Shown piece after piece: positions 12,919 to 23,495 of a stretch of DNA of 64,000 nt. The position numbers and the translations under genes were made by a program. The first letter of the stretch is position 1, and each line of letters begins with the position of its first letter. The stretch comes from Linyphia triangularis (Eukaryota; Arthropoda; Arachnida; Araneae; Linyphiidae): the NCBI GenBank assembly GCA_963978545.1, contig OZ021727.1:55502487-55566486 (forward strand), given 5' to 3'. The notes under the pieces were generated by a model. It saw nothing but the letters and a program-made list of their open reading frames with translations, did no database searches and was not told the DNA's origin.

Positions 12919-13233
12919 TCATTTCTTCTTAATTGTTTTGAATCTGCAAAGCGGGCATGAACTCTCTTTTTCTAACCACTCAGAGATACATTCTTTATGA
13001 AAAAAATGTCTACAAGGTAATATATTACATTTTGTGTAACTATAAAATTTTTGAAGACAAATTGAACATGTTTCATCTACATTTTTAATTCCAATATTTA
13101 TTATTTCACAATATAATTTATCTGATGTCCCACCAAAAGTACATCTGACCACACCGAACAAATTCCTTAAGACTAACTCTGGATCACCCCCATTCTCGCA
13201 GAATGTTAATGCCACCGTATCCAAGATATCCAT
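12919..13233 (-). CDS. RING-H2 finger protein, 104 aa
   Basis: The protein has a unique N-terminal half (about residues 1-55) and a C-terminal RING-H2 domain (about 56-98). The eight ligands are all visible in C3H2C3 order: CSIC, then PCRH, FFH, KEC, and CPLC. This is the arrangement of E3 ubiquitin ligases that recruit E2 enzymes, so substrate ubiquitination is the expected role. There is no transmembrane segment. The start is an ATG that gives the full homology shared with the neighbouring damaged copy. It lies within a cluster of small, possibly virus-derived genes. Small stand-alone RING-H2 proteins are common in insect DNA viruses and also in arthropod genomes, so the origin is open. Confidence 0.7.
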   Translation of the reverse strand: MDILDTVALTFCENGGDPELVLRNLFGVVRCTFGGTSDKLYCEIINIGIKNVDETCSICLQKFYSYTKCNILPCRHFFHKECISEWLEKESSCPLCRFKTIKKK

Positions 13234-13306
13234 TTTCGGAATTTATATCTTATTTAAAAAAAATAGAATGGTTTCATTCTATAAAAAAATACTTAAAATA
13301 GGATTT

Positions 13307-13583
13307 TCATTTCTTCTTAATTATTTTGAATCTGTAAAGCGGGCATGAACTCTGTTTTTCTAACCACTCAGAGATACATTCTTTATGAAAAAAATGCCTA
13401 CAATGTAGTGAATCTATAGATATTATCAAGACAAATTGAACATGTTTCCCTTTTAATATTTATTATTTTACATACTAATTTACTTGATGGGTCTGCCCTA
13501 CTCAAATTAATTCTGACCACACCAAACCATTCCCTTAAGACTAAATCTGAAAAACCCTCTTCCAAGCAGACTGTATTCGCCAT
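13307..13583 (-). pseudogene. Second RING-H2 copy, frameshifted
   Basis: This is a tandem duplicate of the RING-H2 gene just downstream (unit spacing about 389 bp). The ATG at 13581-13583 opens a frame that keeps the N-terminal half and the first two ligands (CSIC), then stops at 13398. The remainder of the RING continues in another frame to 13307 with recognisable CRHFFHKEC and a final pair reading CPLY, so the eighth ligand is Tyr instead of Cys. Both the frameshift and the lost ligand argue that this copy is dead. N-terminal identity to the intact copy is clearly lower than identity over the RING half. Confidence 0.75.
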
Positions 13584-14784
13584 TTTTGGAATTTATAATC
13601 TTATTTAAAAAAATACTTACCAAAATAGAATGATTTCCCTCCTATAAAAAAATACTTTGGCTCTGTGATCTGTGAATACAATGTTTTAGACAAGTTTATC
13701 TATATTATAGGTTTTTATATCCTTAAGACAGCATTTATAGAAATTTCAGCTGTGTCTTAAGGGCTGAGACATGTCAGCTGTTGAAAATAATCCACTTTTA
13801 ATTTATATTTGAATTTCTTCGTGAAATCATTTATAACAATGTGAGACGTTTCACCAACTAACCACCTGTCTATATTTGATCAACTGTATAAATATTGTTA
13901 CTGGGAAATGTTTGATAGCTTAGGAAAATAATAACGTGATTTCAATTATCCTGACATACTTATTTTAAACAATACACGAAATATCTTTACAGTTGAGTAA
14001 ATTATTCAAAACCTTGTTATTTAGAATTTAATGATTTCTTGCAAGGAAATTCAAGATATAGGTCAACAGTCGATTCTTAAAATGTAGGAAGGTTTACAAC
14101 ATAAAATCACCAGGCAAAGTAATTATGAACACAGCAAATTACGTCTTTGAAATTTTATTTTATAAACAACTTTTTACAATCAACAACATCTTATAATCCA
14201 ACATACAATGTAAATAAAATTAAAGAGCTATTGATTTAAAATATCATGAATGTTTTACATATTTACTGGTAGTTGAAAAAAATTCAAACTGTATACATAA
14301 TACTTGAAGCAAGGTTTAATAAAATCGGGATTATTGAAAATTTAGTTTTATCTACGTAACCAAGTTTTCCTTAAGCATATATTTGTTATTTAATTAAATT
14401 TTCTCTGTAGGTTACCATTTTGTTTGTAAAATTATGCTTAGTGGAAATTCATTTGCCAAAAGAGACTAATCATTATGTTTGAATACTTTTTCAACAGACT
14501 GTACATAATAATAGGCTAGTCCCATATTACAGTAGAATTGATTAAATGACCTTTCCTCTTAAGAACTTCACTGTCCGGGACGTGCAGTCTTTAAGAAGGG
14601 GGAAATGTTGCACAAATTCAATTGTGCTTCAGTTCATGAACCATGCGTTGAGCGTGACCTTTGACTGTGAGGTCCAATGTATTTAAAATCTAACAGGATG
14701 GGTGATAGATAAAGAAAAGTCGCTTGTTCTGATAATCGCCTTCATTTAAAACATACTTTTTCAACAGAAAGGTATCATTTTATT
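13584..14784. other. AT-rich intergenic DNA
   Basis: No gene is recognised. A GC-richer patch at about 14560-14690 has no identifiable ORF, tRNA or repeat partner in the window. Confidence 0.35.
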
Positions 14785-15441
14785 TTAAACTTTCGGGCCT
14801 TTAATAATATAATTTAAACGTTTTTTGCATTGTTGCTTAATGTCTTCTTTCATTTGATTAATGGCATATATGGCAAGCAATTCTCAATAAATAAAACATA
14901 ATGTATCATATTTTTTAGAATTATAAAAATGAATCTTATGGTCTGTTAAATGACCAAAATTTTGAATAAGGCAAAAAGTTCTTGTAAAATGTCTGTACTC
15001 TAGCATTAAAACCGGATAACATTGTATGTTATGGGTTAAGGCATAATATTGTAACAATTCTAAATTGACATTGTTATAAATATCGAGTTGTGAAATACAG
15101 TACAAATATTCACCCAATTCATTTTGAGGATTTCCACATTGCTTATATAACATGGTTTGTAATTCAGCATATTTGATTGTATAATTTACATAAATTATAA
15201 AAAAAACTTTATGAAGAATATTTCTAATAAAAGATATACTATATCGATGTATTAAATATATGGAAATAATGATTAAATCATCAAATTGAAATACAGCTCG
15301 ATGTTTACATGGAATATAAAATTCCTTTGAAAACAGGATTTCCAATTCATCATTCCAAACACCAGATATAAAAATTATTATTTGATTTCCAAGTTTTCGA
15401 TCTCTTTGAAAATAATCATTTAAAAAATTGGGAATATTCAT
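14785..15441 (-). pseudogene. Unrecognised 185-codon gene with an in-frame stop, faintly OTU-like
   Basis: An ATG at 15439-15441 opens 185 codons to TGA (14884-14886). The same frame then stays open for 32 more codons, Lys-rich at the end, to TAA (14785-14787). The gene was therefore probably longer and has acquired a stop. The protein is rich in Ile, Tyr and Leu with no signal peptide or clear membrane helix. The C-terminal part (LELLQYYALTHNIQCYPVLM, then a hydrophobic strand and HFYNSKKYD) faintly resembles the end of an OTU-like cysteine protease fold, but no DGxC catalytic motif is present at the N-terminus, so I do not assign that function. It is divergent to the dUTPase relic across an AT cruciform. 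Confidence 0.45.
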
Positions 15442-15549
15442 TATGAATGATTAAGTTGTTTGACAAGTGAATCATTATAAATGAAAATTTTATTAAAAAG
15501 ATATTTTTTTAAACATTTCTAACATTTTTAAATTATAATTTTAAAAAAA

Positions 15550-15576
15550 TAATAATAATAATTTTTTATTTCTTTA

Positions 15577-15668
<92 letters not shown>

Positions 15669-15691
15669 TAAAGAAATAAAAAATTATTATT
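15550..15691. repeat. AT dinucleotide tract enclosed by inverted-repeat arms
   Basis: A pure AT run of about 84 bp (15581-15664) is flanked by arms that are reverse complements of each other (core attctaaagaaataaaaaat; left about 15550-15580, right 15665-15691). The whole can extrude as a long cruciform. It lies between two divergently oriented broken genes. Confidence 0.9.
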
Positions 15692-15812
15692 TTTTTTTTT
15701 TTAAATTATAATTTAAAAATTATAATTTTAAATTATAATTTGCATTAAATCTTGAGGGGGGAAAATATTTTTTTCTTTTCAGTTTTAGTATTTAAACAGC
15801 GTATTTTTATAT

Positions 15813-16283
15813 ATGCAATATAATATATTTAAAATGGATAATTTGAATTTTACTACTTCATTACCAGATGCTAAATGGCCTTCACGGCAATCTAATGATT
15901 CTGTAGGTTATGATTTATTTACACCGAAGCAAATATGCTTAAATCCTGGTGAACAGCAAGCAGTTGATATTGGTATTATTTTTGAATTACATTTTAAATA
16001 TTATGGAAAGATTGAAGAAAAGTCTAGACTGGCAAAGGATTATCAAATATCTGTCCAAGGTGGAGTTTTAGATCCAGGCTTTCGTGGAAATGTAATAGTT
16101 TTAATTCTAATACAAAAATGCTTCAGAAAAACAGAAAAAATCAACTTTGAAACGAAGAATTTAAAAAGATCTTTAAAATTAGCAACGGGTTTGTTGTTTA
16201 CATACGTAAGGATGTTGCCATTCATATATTCAAAATCATTGATGCTTTGTAGTAGCTTAATGATGAAAAATATTGAAATTTAA
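15813..16283 (+). pseudogene. dUTPase (trimeric type), frameshifted
   Basis: dUTPase hydrolyses dUTP to dUMP and pyrophosphate, keeping uracil out of DNA. The open frame carries motif 1 (SVGYDLFTP, about residues 30-38), motif 2 (GKIEEKSRLAKD, about 65-76) and motif 3 (GGVLDPGFRGNV, about 83-94). The catalytic Asp of motif 3 is kept, but the usual Tyr is Phe. After motif 3 the frame no longer matches. A sequence resembling the GDRIAQL-type motif 4 lies in a different frame near 16200-16240, with another stop before it, so a frameshift near 16095-16105 has broken the gene. The Gly-rich motif 5 is not seen. ATGs at 15813 and 15834 are both possible starts. Cellular or viral origin is undetermined. 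Confidence 0.75.
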
Positions 16284-17003
16284 CTAATTAATAAAGTGTT
16301 AATAAATTATTTTGGCACGTTTTGGCAAATCTACAGCTTATTTCCTTTAAAATGACACCTTGATCATTGAAATTGGTTGAGCAGTTTAGGCGGACGGACT
16401 AACCCCAAAAAACGTATTGCCTATTAAATATATAGATTTGGCATAAACATAGAAGATGTGACTTTAAACAAAACAACACAATTTGAGCAGATAATATAAA
16501 ATAGATTGTAAATTATTGAGAAAAATAACACGAAATTTTTTTCAAAATGCTCCTCGCGACACAATATTTTGACGAACATGAAAGAAAATTTGAAGTTGTT
16601 TATGAATATATTATAAACATACTTTAGGTGCAATAGTTGAACAGAAATAAAATTTCAAACTTGGCGCCAGTGATTTCTCATTAAAAGATGCACATACTTC
16701 AAATTCCCAACATGAAAAAATTATGTGACATAAAAAAGCATGTGTAAATTTCTCTATAGTACATTGAAAATTATTAATACAAAAAATTAGGTGGATTTAT
16801 CAAAAAATGAATCGCAAGGAGCTTTTCGAACATAAGTAAAATGGGAAAAAGCAAAGCTGAGAAAAACGCATTTTTAGCCTTTGCCAACAAGTGTGCGATG
16901 CGTTAAAATAGTTAGTTAAAATAAAGATTTTACCACTTAAAATCATCGGATTTCAAAAATTCAAACGCGACATTAAAGCTAGTGACATAAGCAATTTTTA
17001 TAG
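16284..17003. other. AT-rich intergenic DNA
   Basis: No gene or repeat partner is recognised between the dUTPase relic and the long hairpin. Confidence 0.35.
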
Positions 17004-17146
17004 AATGAAAACACCTTATGACATTAATATTTGTTATTTGAAGTTAATATTTAATTGTGATTGTTTATAACAGAATTAGTTATAAACAATCACAATTAAA
17101 TATTAACTTCAAATAACAAATATTAATATCGTAAGGTGTTTTCATT
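17004..17146. repeat. Long hairpin: 68-bp arms, 7-nt loop
   Basis: Arm 17004-17071 pairs with 17079-17146 with two mismatches, around the loop agaatta. The outermost bases are aatgaaaacacctta and its complement. It abuts (7 bp away) the end of the broken minus-strand gene that follows. Such a dyad could be a recent inverted duplication, a palindromic MITE, or a terminal hairpin of an integrated element. Confidence 0.95.
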
Positions 17147-17153
17147 ATGACAG

Positions 17154-17745
17154 TTATACATCCCAATATCCATGAAGACCAGCTTGCCTTTGAAGACACA
17201 ATTTGTCAGAGGCAAGCTGGCAGATGGTAAGTCCGTTTGGCTGACTCAGGAGGTCAACCTGCTCCTTGAGCAGGTCGGTTCTAATAAAGGTGAGATTTAC
17301 CAAGTCCTTTAGGTGGAAGTAGGTAGCAGAGTCCACTGTGGCTACAGTGGCTGGGCAGCCAACCTCGTTGAGGATGTCATTCGGCAGGGAATTCTTCAGA
17401 TATTCATTCAGCTCGTTGATAGGTATAGTACGCATGTTATCGGGCTCAGGACCAGGTTTGAATGGATTGATCGGTAAGGATAAGTTTTGTAGAACATCAT
17501 CATAGGTGAAGGAGGTTAATGAATAATCCTTCACCTTGACACAAATATATCATTACTATTGTGGACAGATACAAAGTAAATTTTGTAGGGCATCACTCGC
17601 CCACCATACATCATAAACTCAGCTTGGCACACGTAGTCATACATTGCTTTCTCGTCGACAAGTGTCTGTGGTGGTCTCGATGAATTTCACGCCTTTTATA
17701 CCCCAGCCAAAGATACTATAATAACCCTTAGGGTTAAAGCTTCCA
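17154..17745 (-). pseudogene. Unrecognised coding relic in three frames
   Basis: Reading down the minus strand, coding-like sequence occurs in three successive frames: about 17745-17640 (aromatic/Gly-rich, contains SIFGWGIKGVKFIETTT), about 17655-17525 (contains EFMMYGGRVMPYKIYFVSV), and 17534-17154 (126 codons, contains NPFKPGPEPDNMRTIPINEL). Base composition is markedly less AT-rich than the surroundings and the protein character is consistent through all three, so one gene with two frameshifts is the simplest reading. The 126-codon frame opens only with GTG, so that is not a real start. I do not recognise the family. A structural protein of a DNA virus is one possibility given the adjacent hairpin, but no diagnostic motif supports it. 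Confidence 0.5.
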
Positions 17746-18437
17746 TAGAGATAATGTAAAATAATTGAGAGCACATGACGTCATTGCAGGGTTTCTACAT
17801 TGACAAGCTTATCGCCCTTTTTGGTTTCACTTGGCGATTACATTTTATGGTTTCCCAGAAATCTTTTATCCAAAAAAGAACAAATATGCCTAGCTTATTA
17901 AACTTTTACTTAAAAAATTTACACACCCAACCACAATTTTTATTAATTTATATTTTTAACTAAAATAATTGAATACTTTTTTAAATAATATTAATATTAT
18001 ATTGAAACACTACAGCAAAAGTTCCATCCTGTAATGTAATCCTAATATTAGATTTGGTTTTTTTACAGCATATTCCAATATTGGTGAACTTTTAGTAAGT
18101 TTTCGTAATAAATATGAACATTAAGAATTAACAAAATTACAAAATTATTGAAACACATTCTAGAAGAAAATGATTTCGATAAAGTTTCCATACATTCTTC
18201 GAAGCTGTACATTAGGAAACTAAAAATATCTAGTTATTGAGTGTAAGAATTTAAAAATGACTTGCAACTACAAAAACCAATATCATTTAGCATATACTAG
18301 TTTAGAAGAATTTACTAACAGTTGACAATAATCATTTAGCTTTATTAATTCATAAAATAAAAAACCGCAATTTTTAATTGAGATTGGCGTCAATATATAT
18401 ATATATGCAATTATGTGACCACTAGTATTTGGAAAAG
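17746..18437. other. AT-rich DNA without recognised features
   Basis: Short ORFs on both strands have no recognisable content. The upstream part of the Mutator-type transposase that follows was not found here. Confidence 0.35.
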
Positions 18438-18726
18438 TGCTTGTACAGTTTGACACAAAACCCGAACAACATCCTGTGGAGTTTACTCCCAAAACAAACC
18501 TTTGTTGAGTTCCAAACAGCCCAGTTAGGAGCTCATTTAGCAGTTTAATGATGGGGAAGAAGGTGTAATTAATGTGTATAACAAATTGGGGCTTAACACT
18601 GGAAAATTTACCCTAGACTGTTTGAAGGTAGATGAAACTTATCGCATACGCGACATTCAGTACCCTTCGCCATATAACAAAGAAAAAACTCAAGAGTACA
18701 CCGAAAGAAAAACTACCCAAAATTAA
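18438..18726 (+). pseudogene. Mutator-like transposase, C-terminal fragment
   Basis: Two consecutive plus frames carry the tail of the arthropod Mutator-like transposase family. The first is a block with TQNPNNILWSLLPKQTFVEF (canonical TQNPNESxNxxIWSRxPKTxFV) and a Leu/Ala block. After a stop/frameshift near 18535 comes a block with QFNDGEEGV, KLGLNTGKFT and a charged tail ending at TAA 18724-18726. The catalytic DDE region upstream is missing. Family placement is from memory of these motifs. It is inactive. Confidence 0.6.
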
Positions 18727-19287
18727 CTTAAGGAAGGTTTAACCTATGAATCGGGAGGTTTTTAGTTAGCAAGAATTACCTTTTTAAAGTTACATTTTCA
18801 ATTGTGTTTTTCTCAAGATTGAGTTTTTTGTAAATAGAGTACCGTTATCATGATATCTCAGTAAATACTTTACATATCTTTATGAAATTTTTAGAATATG
18901 TTATACATATTATTAACTATGAATTAGACTAAAAGCTTTATGAAAGTTCAAAGGGATTTTTATTTCTGACATTTTTTGTTGGAAAATGAGAGAAAAATAG
19001 GCATGTTAAATATTTTTGTTTATATTTTCCTTACAAATAAAGATATCTCTTAGATTTTAGTTCATATTAAAGATGATGGTTTAATATTTATTTTGCCCTA
19101 TGGTAATTTGAAAAAAGGTAATAGAATTTTGTGTAGAATGTTAGCCGTTTGGGTAAATATTCGTCATTTTTTACCAAAAAAACGAAATTGTGTAAAAAAT
19201 AAAAATAATTTTTATAATTTTTTATTCAATTTTGGTTAAACATCCCAAATGTTAAAAAAAGTCATAAAACGTTTTTAAAAAAAGATG
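18727..19287. other. AT-rich DNA preceding the duplicated unit
   Basis: Low-complexity AT-rich sequence without recognised genes. Confidence 0.35.
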
Positions 19288-20675
19288 ATGATCGAAGTAC
19301 CACGTTACGATTTTTTAAATTCTACACATTGAAAACTGAAAATTCTGATCAAAATACTCATTTGCCTCATCTGAATAACCTTGAAGTCTATCCGAAGTGG
19401 GATGAAATTCTTTCATACAGCTTGGGTGGAGATAAACTTATTGGAAAACTTGAAACTAAAGAACATAAAAAGCACACTGTGAGGTCTTTTCACTTCCAGT
19501 GTTTTTAGGGATAAGGGGCCCCTTCTTCCTTATGGTTATAAATTTACAGAAATACTAGGAATGGGCAACTTTGTGTGTTGGACTTAAGACTGCTATCAGA
19601 AGTCGAGCTAGAACTGTCCCAAGAAGTGTTGTGATTTGTTACAGTGCAAGTGCACAAGGTAATGACAGTGATTTAAAATTGTGAGTCAGAGAGAATAGAT
19701 AAAAAACTACAATTATACATGGCTAAAGAGTACTAATTTTTCAACAAAAGGTCTAGGTAAGGTAATTTAATTTTATGCTTTCTCTTTCAAATATCAACGG
19801 AAGTTTTTCTCGATAAATAAGTTCTCAAACAGAATAATGATTTTTCAAAAAATATTTGGGGATGTAAGTTTTGTCAGGATGATCCCAAGTCCCATTGCAT
19901 TTAAGAACTCAAATTTTTATGTATTTTTTATCTTAGCTTTCATAAATAAGTATCATAAATATATAATTTTTCTTTTTAATTAATTTGATTTCAGAGGTGA
20001 CTAGTTATATGAATTATATAGTAACCTCATATGACCCCACCCCCCTCTCCGCTTGCCTTCTAACGTCCGAATCTGCTTTCCCTTTTGGCAAAGCAACAAA
20101 TCCTTGTTTTATGGGTAGGAAGAAACAAGATTACAAGGTTTGTTACAAAAATAAACAATTTTTAGTCGCATAGTAGTTTCCTTTACATTCATTTCCAATA
20201 CCTTTCCAAATTTGGCACAAGTAGTGCAACTAATTTTACAAATTTAGCTATGCACTCAACATGCAATCGGAGATAAAAAGGAGAGTTAATATTTACCTTC
20301 TGTAAATGATTAGGAAAATTTAATAGCAGGATCTCAAATGTAACTCAACTTTACTTCCAGTCTGATCAAAGCATTCAGACTTGAAATTATCACAAATACT
20401 TCCAAGTGAATGTTTCCAATCAACTCTTGATACGTTTTGAATCTACTTCTTGATATTATTTGGAGAGCTACACAGAAACCTGCAATATAAACGAATATTG
20501 AAATTATAAACTTAATTATTAAACAAAATAAATACATTGACCAAGTTTTCTGATTAGAAAAATGCAAAAATTATACATCTATAAATTCTATCTCATGTTG
20601 GGATCCCCTTATGTTGTGTACTAACATTGGATAAATTTACGACTAAAAGATGTAGTATACATTTAAGCTTAATCA

Positions 20676-21078
20676 GGGTTCCCACTTAAATCGGAGAATG
20701 GAAATCAATAACTTTTAAGAACCTAAATAATGTTTTAATGACCTCTGAAAATTGCTTTCAGACATCATGCCTATTTATAAATTTTTAGTAAAGTATATTC
20801 TACCAAAAAAGTTACAAGTTGGCGAATGTGTAATACAAATCTGTCAGAGAATTCCGATATATATTCCGTGAGGATAAGTGGCGGTCACATGGTGATAGCA
20901 AGTTTGAGATGTATTTTTATAAATTTTGCAGTTGGGCAAACTACATCCACTAAAATTAAGGACATTTAAGGACCTCAAAGCATTTTCAATGATTTTTAAG
21001 CACTTCTAAGAATTTTTAAGGCCTTGAAAACAAGTTCAAAAATATTCAGCACTTTTAATGACCGTGGGATTAATGCAG
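20676..21078. mobile_element. hAT-like MITE (copy in unit A)
   Basis: It begins cagggttcccac and ends with an imperfect complement (ccgtgggattaatg). Internally it has repeated aaggacctaaat / aaggacctcaaag motifs typical of short non-autonomous hAT relatives. The equivalent copy in unit B is at about 30979-31381. A more diverged relative with the same internal motifs lies at about 36730-37450. The terminal repeats are imperfect and no target duplication was confirmed. Confidence 0.4.
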
Positions 21079-21459
21079 AATTTCAACTAATCAGCTTTAA
21101 AACTAATACCATTATTTGAAGATATAAATACTTCATTAGTATTTTAATTAAATTCAAATGATACATGAATGTAAACAAACATCTTATTGTTGTCATTCTT
21201 AACAATGGCACAGATAATTCTAATAGCCATTATTTAAGATATACTAATTTTAAATATTACATATTACACGAGATAAACTTTAAACTTATTTTGACAAAAT
21301 TAGAATACATAAATGTAAACAATTGTGCCATAATGTTCAGTCATTTTTATTGTTGACACCAATATTTGTTTTCAAATAAGTTATCACTTTCAATTACTTT
21401 TGAATATTATACCATGTACTTAATATGACCACACATTCCAATTTTGGAGGAGGCCGTCT

Positions 21460-21785
21460 TACTTTCCTATTACAGAGTCCCGTCAAAGTCCTTCTAAACA
21501 AAACAATGTTCTTCGTCAGAACTTCATTATTCAAGAAAATATAACAGAGTGGATAACTGATGAAGTTTCTGAAAATAAACATTGGGGGAAGGTTTTTACC
21601 CATTTCCCGAAGCACTCAATTGCAACTGCTGATGTTATGAAAATTTTGGAATTAGCTATAATTTGCCAGAATAACTACTGTTATTGAAAGGACATTTTCT
21701 AATGTTAAAAAAAATTTGACTTTTGAGAAGACAAAACTTGATGTGAAAACTCTGAAATCTTTGTTAATAACTAAAATTAAATTTT
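21460..21785 (+). pseudogene. hAT transposase C-terminal dimerisation region (unit A)
   Basis: One plus frame contains NITEWITDEVSENKHWGKVF and a Leu/Ile-rich helix. After a one-base frame change near 21672 it continues with IERTFSNVKKNLTFEKTKLD and VKTLKSLLITKIKF. This matches the C-terminal hAT dimerisation domain (canonical ERxFSxxxxxxTxxRNxLxxxxLxxLLxIK). The N-terminal BED finger and the catalytic core are not recognised in the unit. The same relic occurs in unit B at about 31760-32085 with its own extra differences. Confidence 0.7.
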
Positions 21786-22294
21786 CATATTTTTGTAGAG
21801 TTTCCATATTTCCTAAAATCAAATAAAAAAATTTTAAGCTCAATAGCCTCAAATAAGAAGTAAATGTAAAGTATGCCTGAAAGTTATTTGAACGTATCAA
21901 TTACAATGTATATTGTATATCTTCAGAAAAACCTCCAACATTGAAGATTTTAGAATTGTGTGTTTTGAACCCCTGAAATAAAATACGAAAAAAATTACCC
22001 TTTCCCCATTGGCAGGTTTTTAGTCAGGAAAATCTGGTCAAATTCTAGCTACAAAAATGCTTGTGTGACTTGGCAATTACACAACAGTGAACCAGAATAT
22101 GTAATGACCAAGTGTAACAAACATTTTTGTAGCTAAACATTTAGGCCTATGCAGGGGAATTTTGACTTTGAAAAGAAAATTTTACAAATTTTCATTGCCC
22201 ATAGTTTACAACAACTTTAAACTTGGCTCTACTTTAGATCTCAATACTTTACTAAATAATCATTACATGAAGAACTTGGCGCCTTTTTACAGAG

Positions 22295-23003
22295 ATGTTT
22301 TCGTTGGGTAAAGTTTTTCTGAGTAAAGTCTTATTTTTTAAAAATTAAAAGAAAAATGTTTCTAAGTACCACATTAAAATAATTCAGTTATTTAAAACTT
22401 ACATGAGTGAAAGTAGAGTATTTAGGGAGGAAAAAAAGCAAGAATCTATGGGAAACATTATGGCAATCAAAGAAGACTCATGTTGCGAACACAATGACGT
22501 CATATGAATAAACTCTATTCTTAAAGAATTATTTAATGTGAACAATTTAATTCTGTTTAAGTTTTAATTACTCGCCAAGTATGGCAACAAGCAAAAGATT
22601 AATGTTTAGAATTCTGTTTTTCGGTTTGTAAAAATATGTCGTTCTAAAAAGTTTTAAAGTAAAGATTTTCTGTCATATAATAACAGACTTTGTTCTTCTG
22701 TTTAATAAGTGTCCTGTCAAGATCTTTTGTTTATCAAATGTTTTGGAAAGTGATTCGAGTCATTTAGGATTTAGATTTTAAATTTTTTTAATCCAATATC
22801 CAAGGTAGCATGATCATGTTTTCGTTGGGTAAAGTTTTTCTGAGTAAAGTCTTATTTTTTAAAAATTAGAAGAAAAATGTTTCTAAGTACCACAATAAAA
22901 TAATTCAGTTATTTAAAGCTTACATGAGTGAAAGTAGAGTACTTAGGGAGGAAAAAAAGCAAGAATCTATTGGAAACATTATGGCAATCAAAGAAGACTC
23001 ATG
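22295..23003. repeat. Internal 521-bp-period duplication present only in unit A
   Basis: A 188-bp block at 22295-22482 recurs at 22816-23003, separated by 333 bp of sequence absent from unit B. Unit B has the block once (about 32595-32780). Either A gained a tandem copy plus spacer, or B lost one by recombination between the two blocks. Confidence 0.85.
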
Positions 23004-23090
23004 ATATAAATTTTTTAATAAATCCAAGATTGGTGAGTTTTATGTTTTCCCTGATGTCAGGGCGGGTGGTATAGAGTGGGTCTGAAGCTA

Positions 23091-23338
23091 TGTCTAAAAA
23101 CAGACCTCAAAACAAATCAGAAGACTCCGAAAATTCAGTGCTTAAGTTAATTCATAGCTTAAAAAAATAATAGAACTCAGATTATTTTTCGTTTCTCAAA
23201 ACACAAGCATCACTGAACTTTTATTCCACCAATTTTTTTTTACAATGCCAGCTGTAAAAACAGAAAAAAGATTTAAATAAAATTAAACATGTTGCCAAGT
23301 ACAAAAAAGCTATTTAAAATAATACGTAATATCTGACA
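23091..23338 (-). repeat. BEL/Pao 3' LTR
   Basis: 248 bp, TGTC...GACA ends, almost identical to the LTR at 28847-29094. It is preceded on the minus strand by the polypurine tract. Confidence 0.93.
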
Positions 23339-23495
23339 TACTCCCACCTAAGTTAACAATATTATGACTCATGAGTTAACTTACAAACAAAAAAGATATT
23401 ATGCAGAACACTTAAACACAACAAGTTTTGAAATAGAACATAAGTTAACTTATTGCAAAGAAATATTGAAGTTAAAAAATACAAGGTATGTAATT

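Larger units (their letters stand above)
19288..23085. repeat. Segmental duplication unit A, left part
   Basis: Nearly identical to unit B at an almost constant offset of about 10300 bp (for example the block beginning atgatcgaagtaccacg at 19288 and 29588). It is interrupted at its right end by the BEL/Pao element and resumes at 29095-29456. It contains a coding-like block at about 19320-19510 (PHLNNLEVYPKWDEILSY), a short segment with ARTVPRSVVICYSASAQ at about 19600-19660, a hAT-like MITE and a hAT transposase tail. None of its short ORFs is an intact recognisable gene. Confidence 0.9.

Noticed and set aside
14884..15441. OTU-family cysteine protease assignment
   Set aside because: Only a faint C-terminal resemblance; the catalytic DGxC motif is missing.
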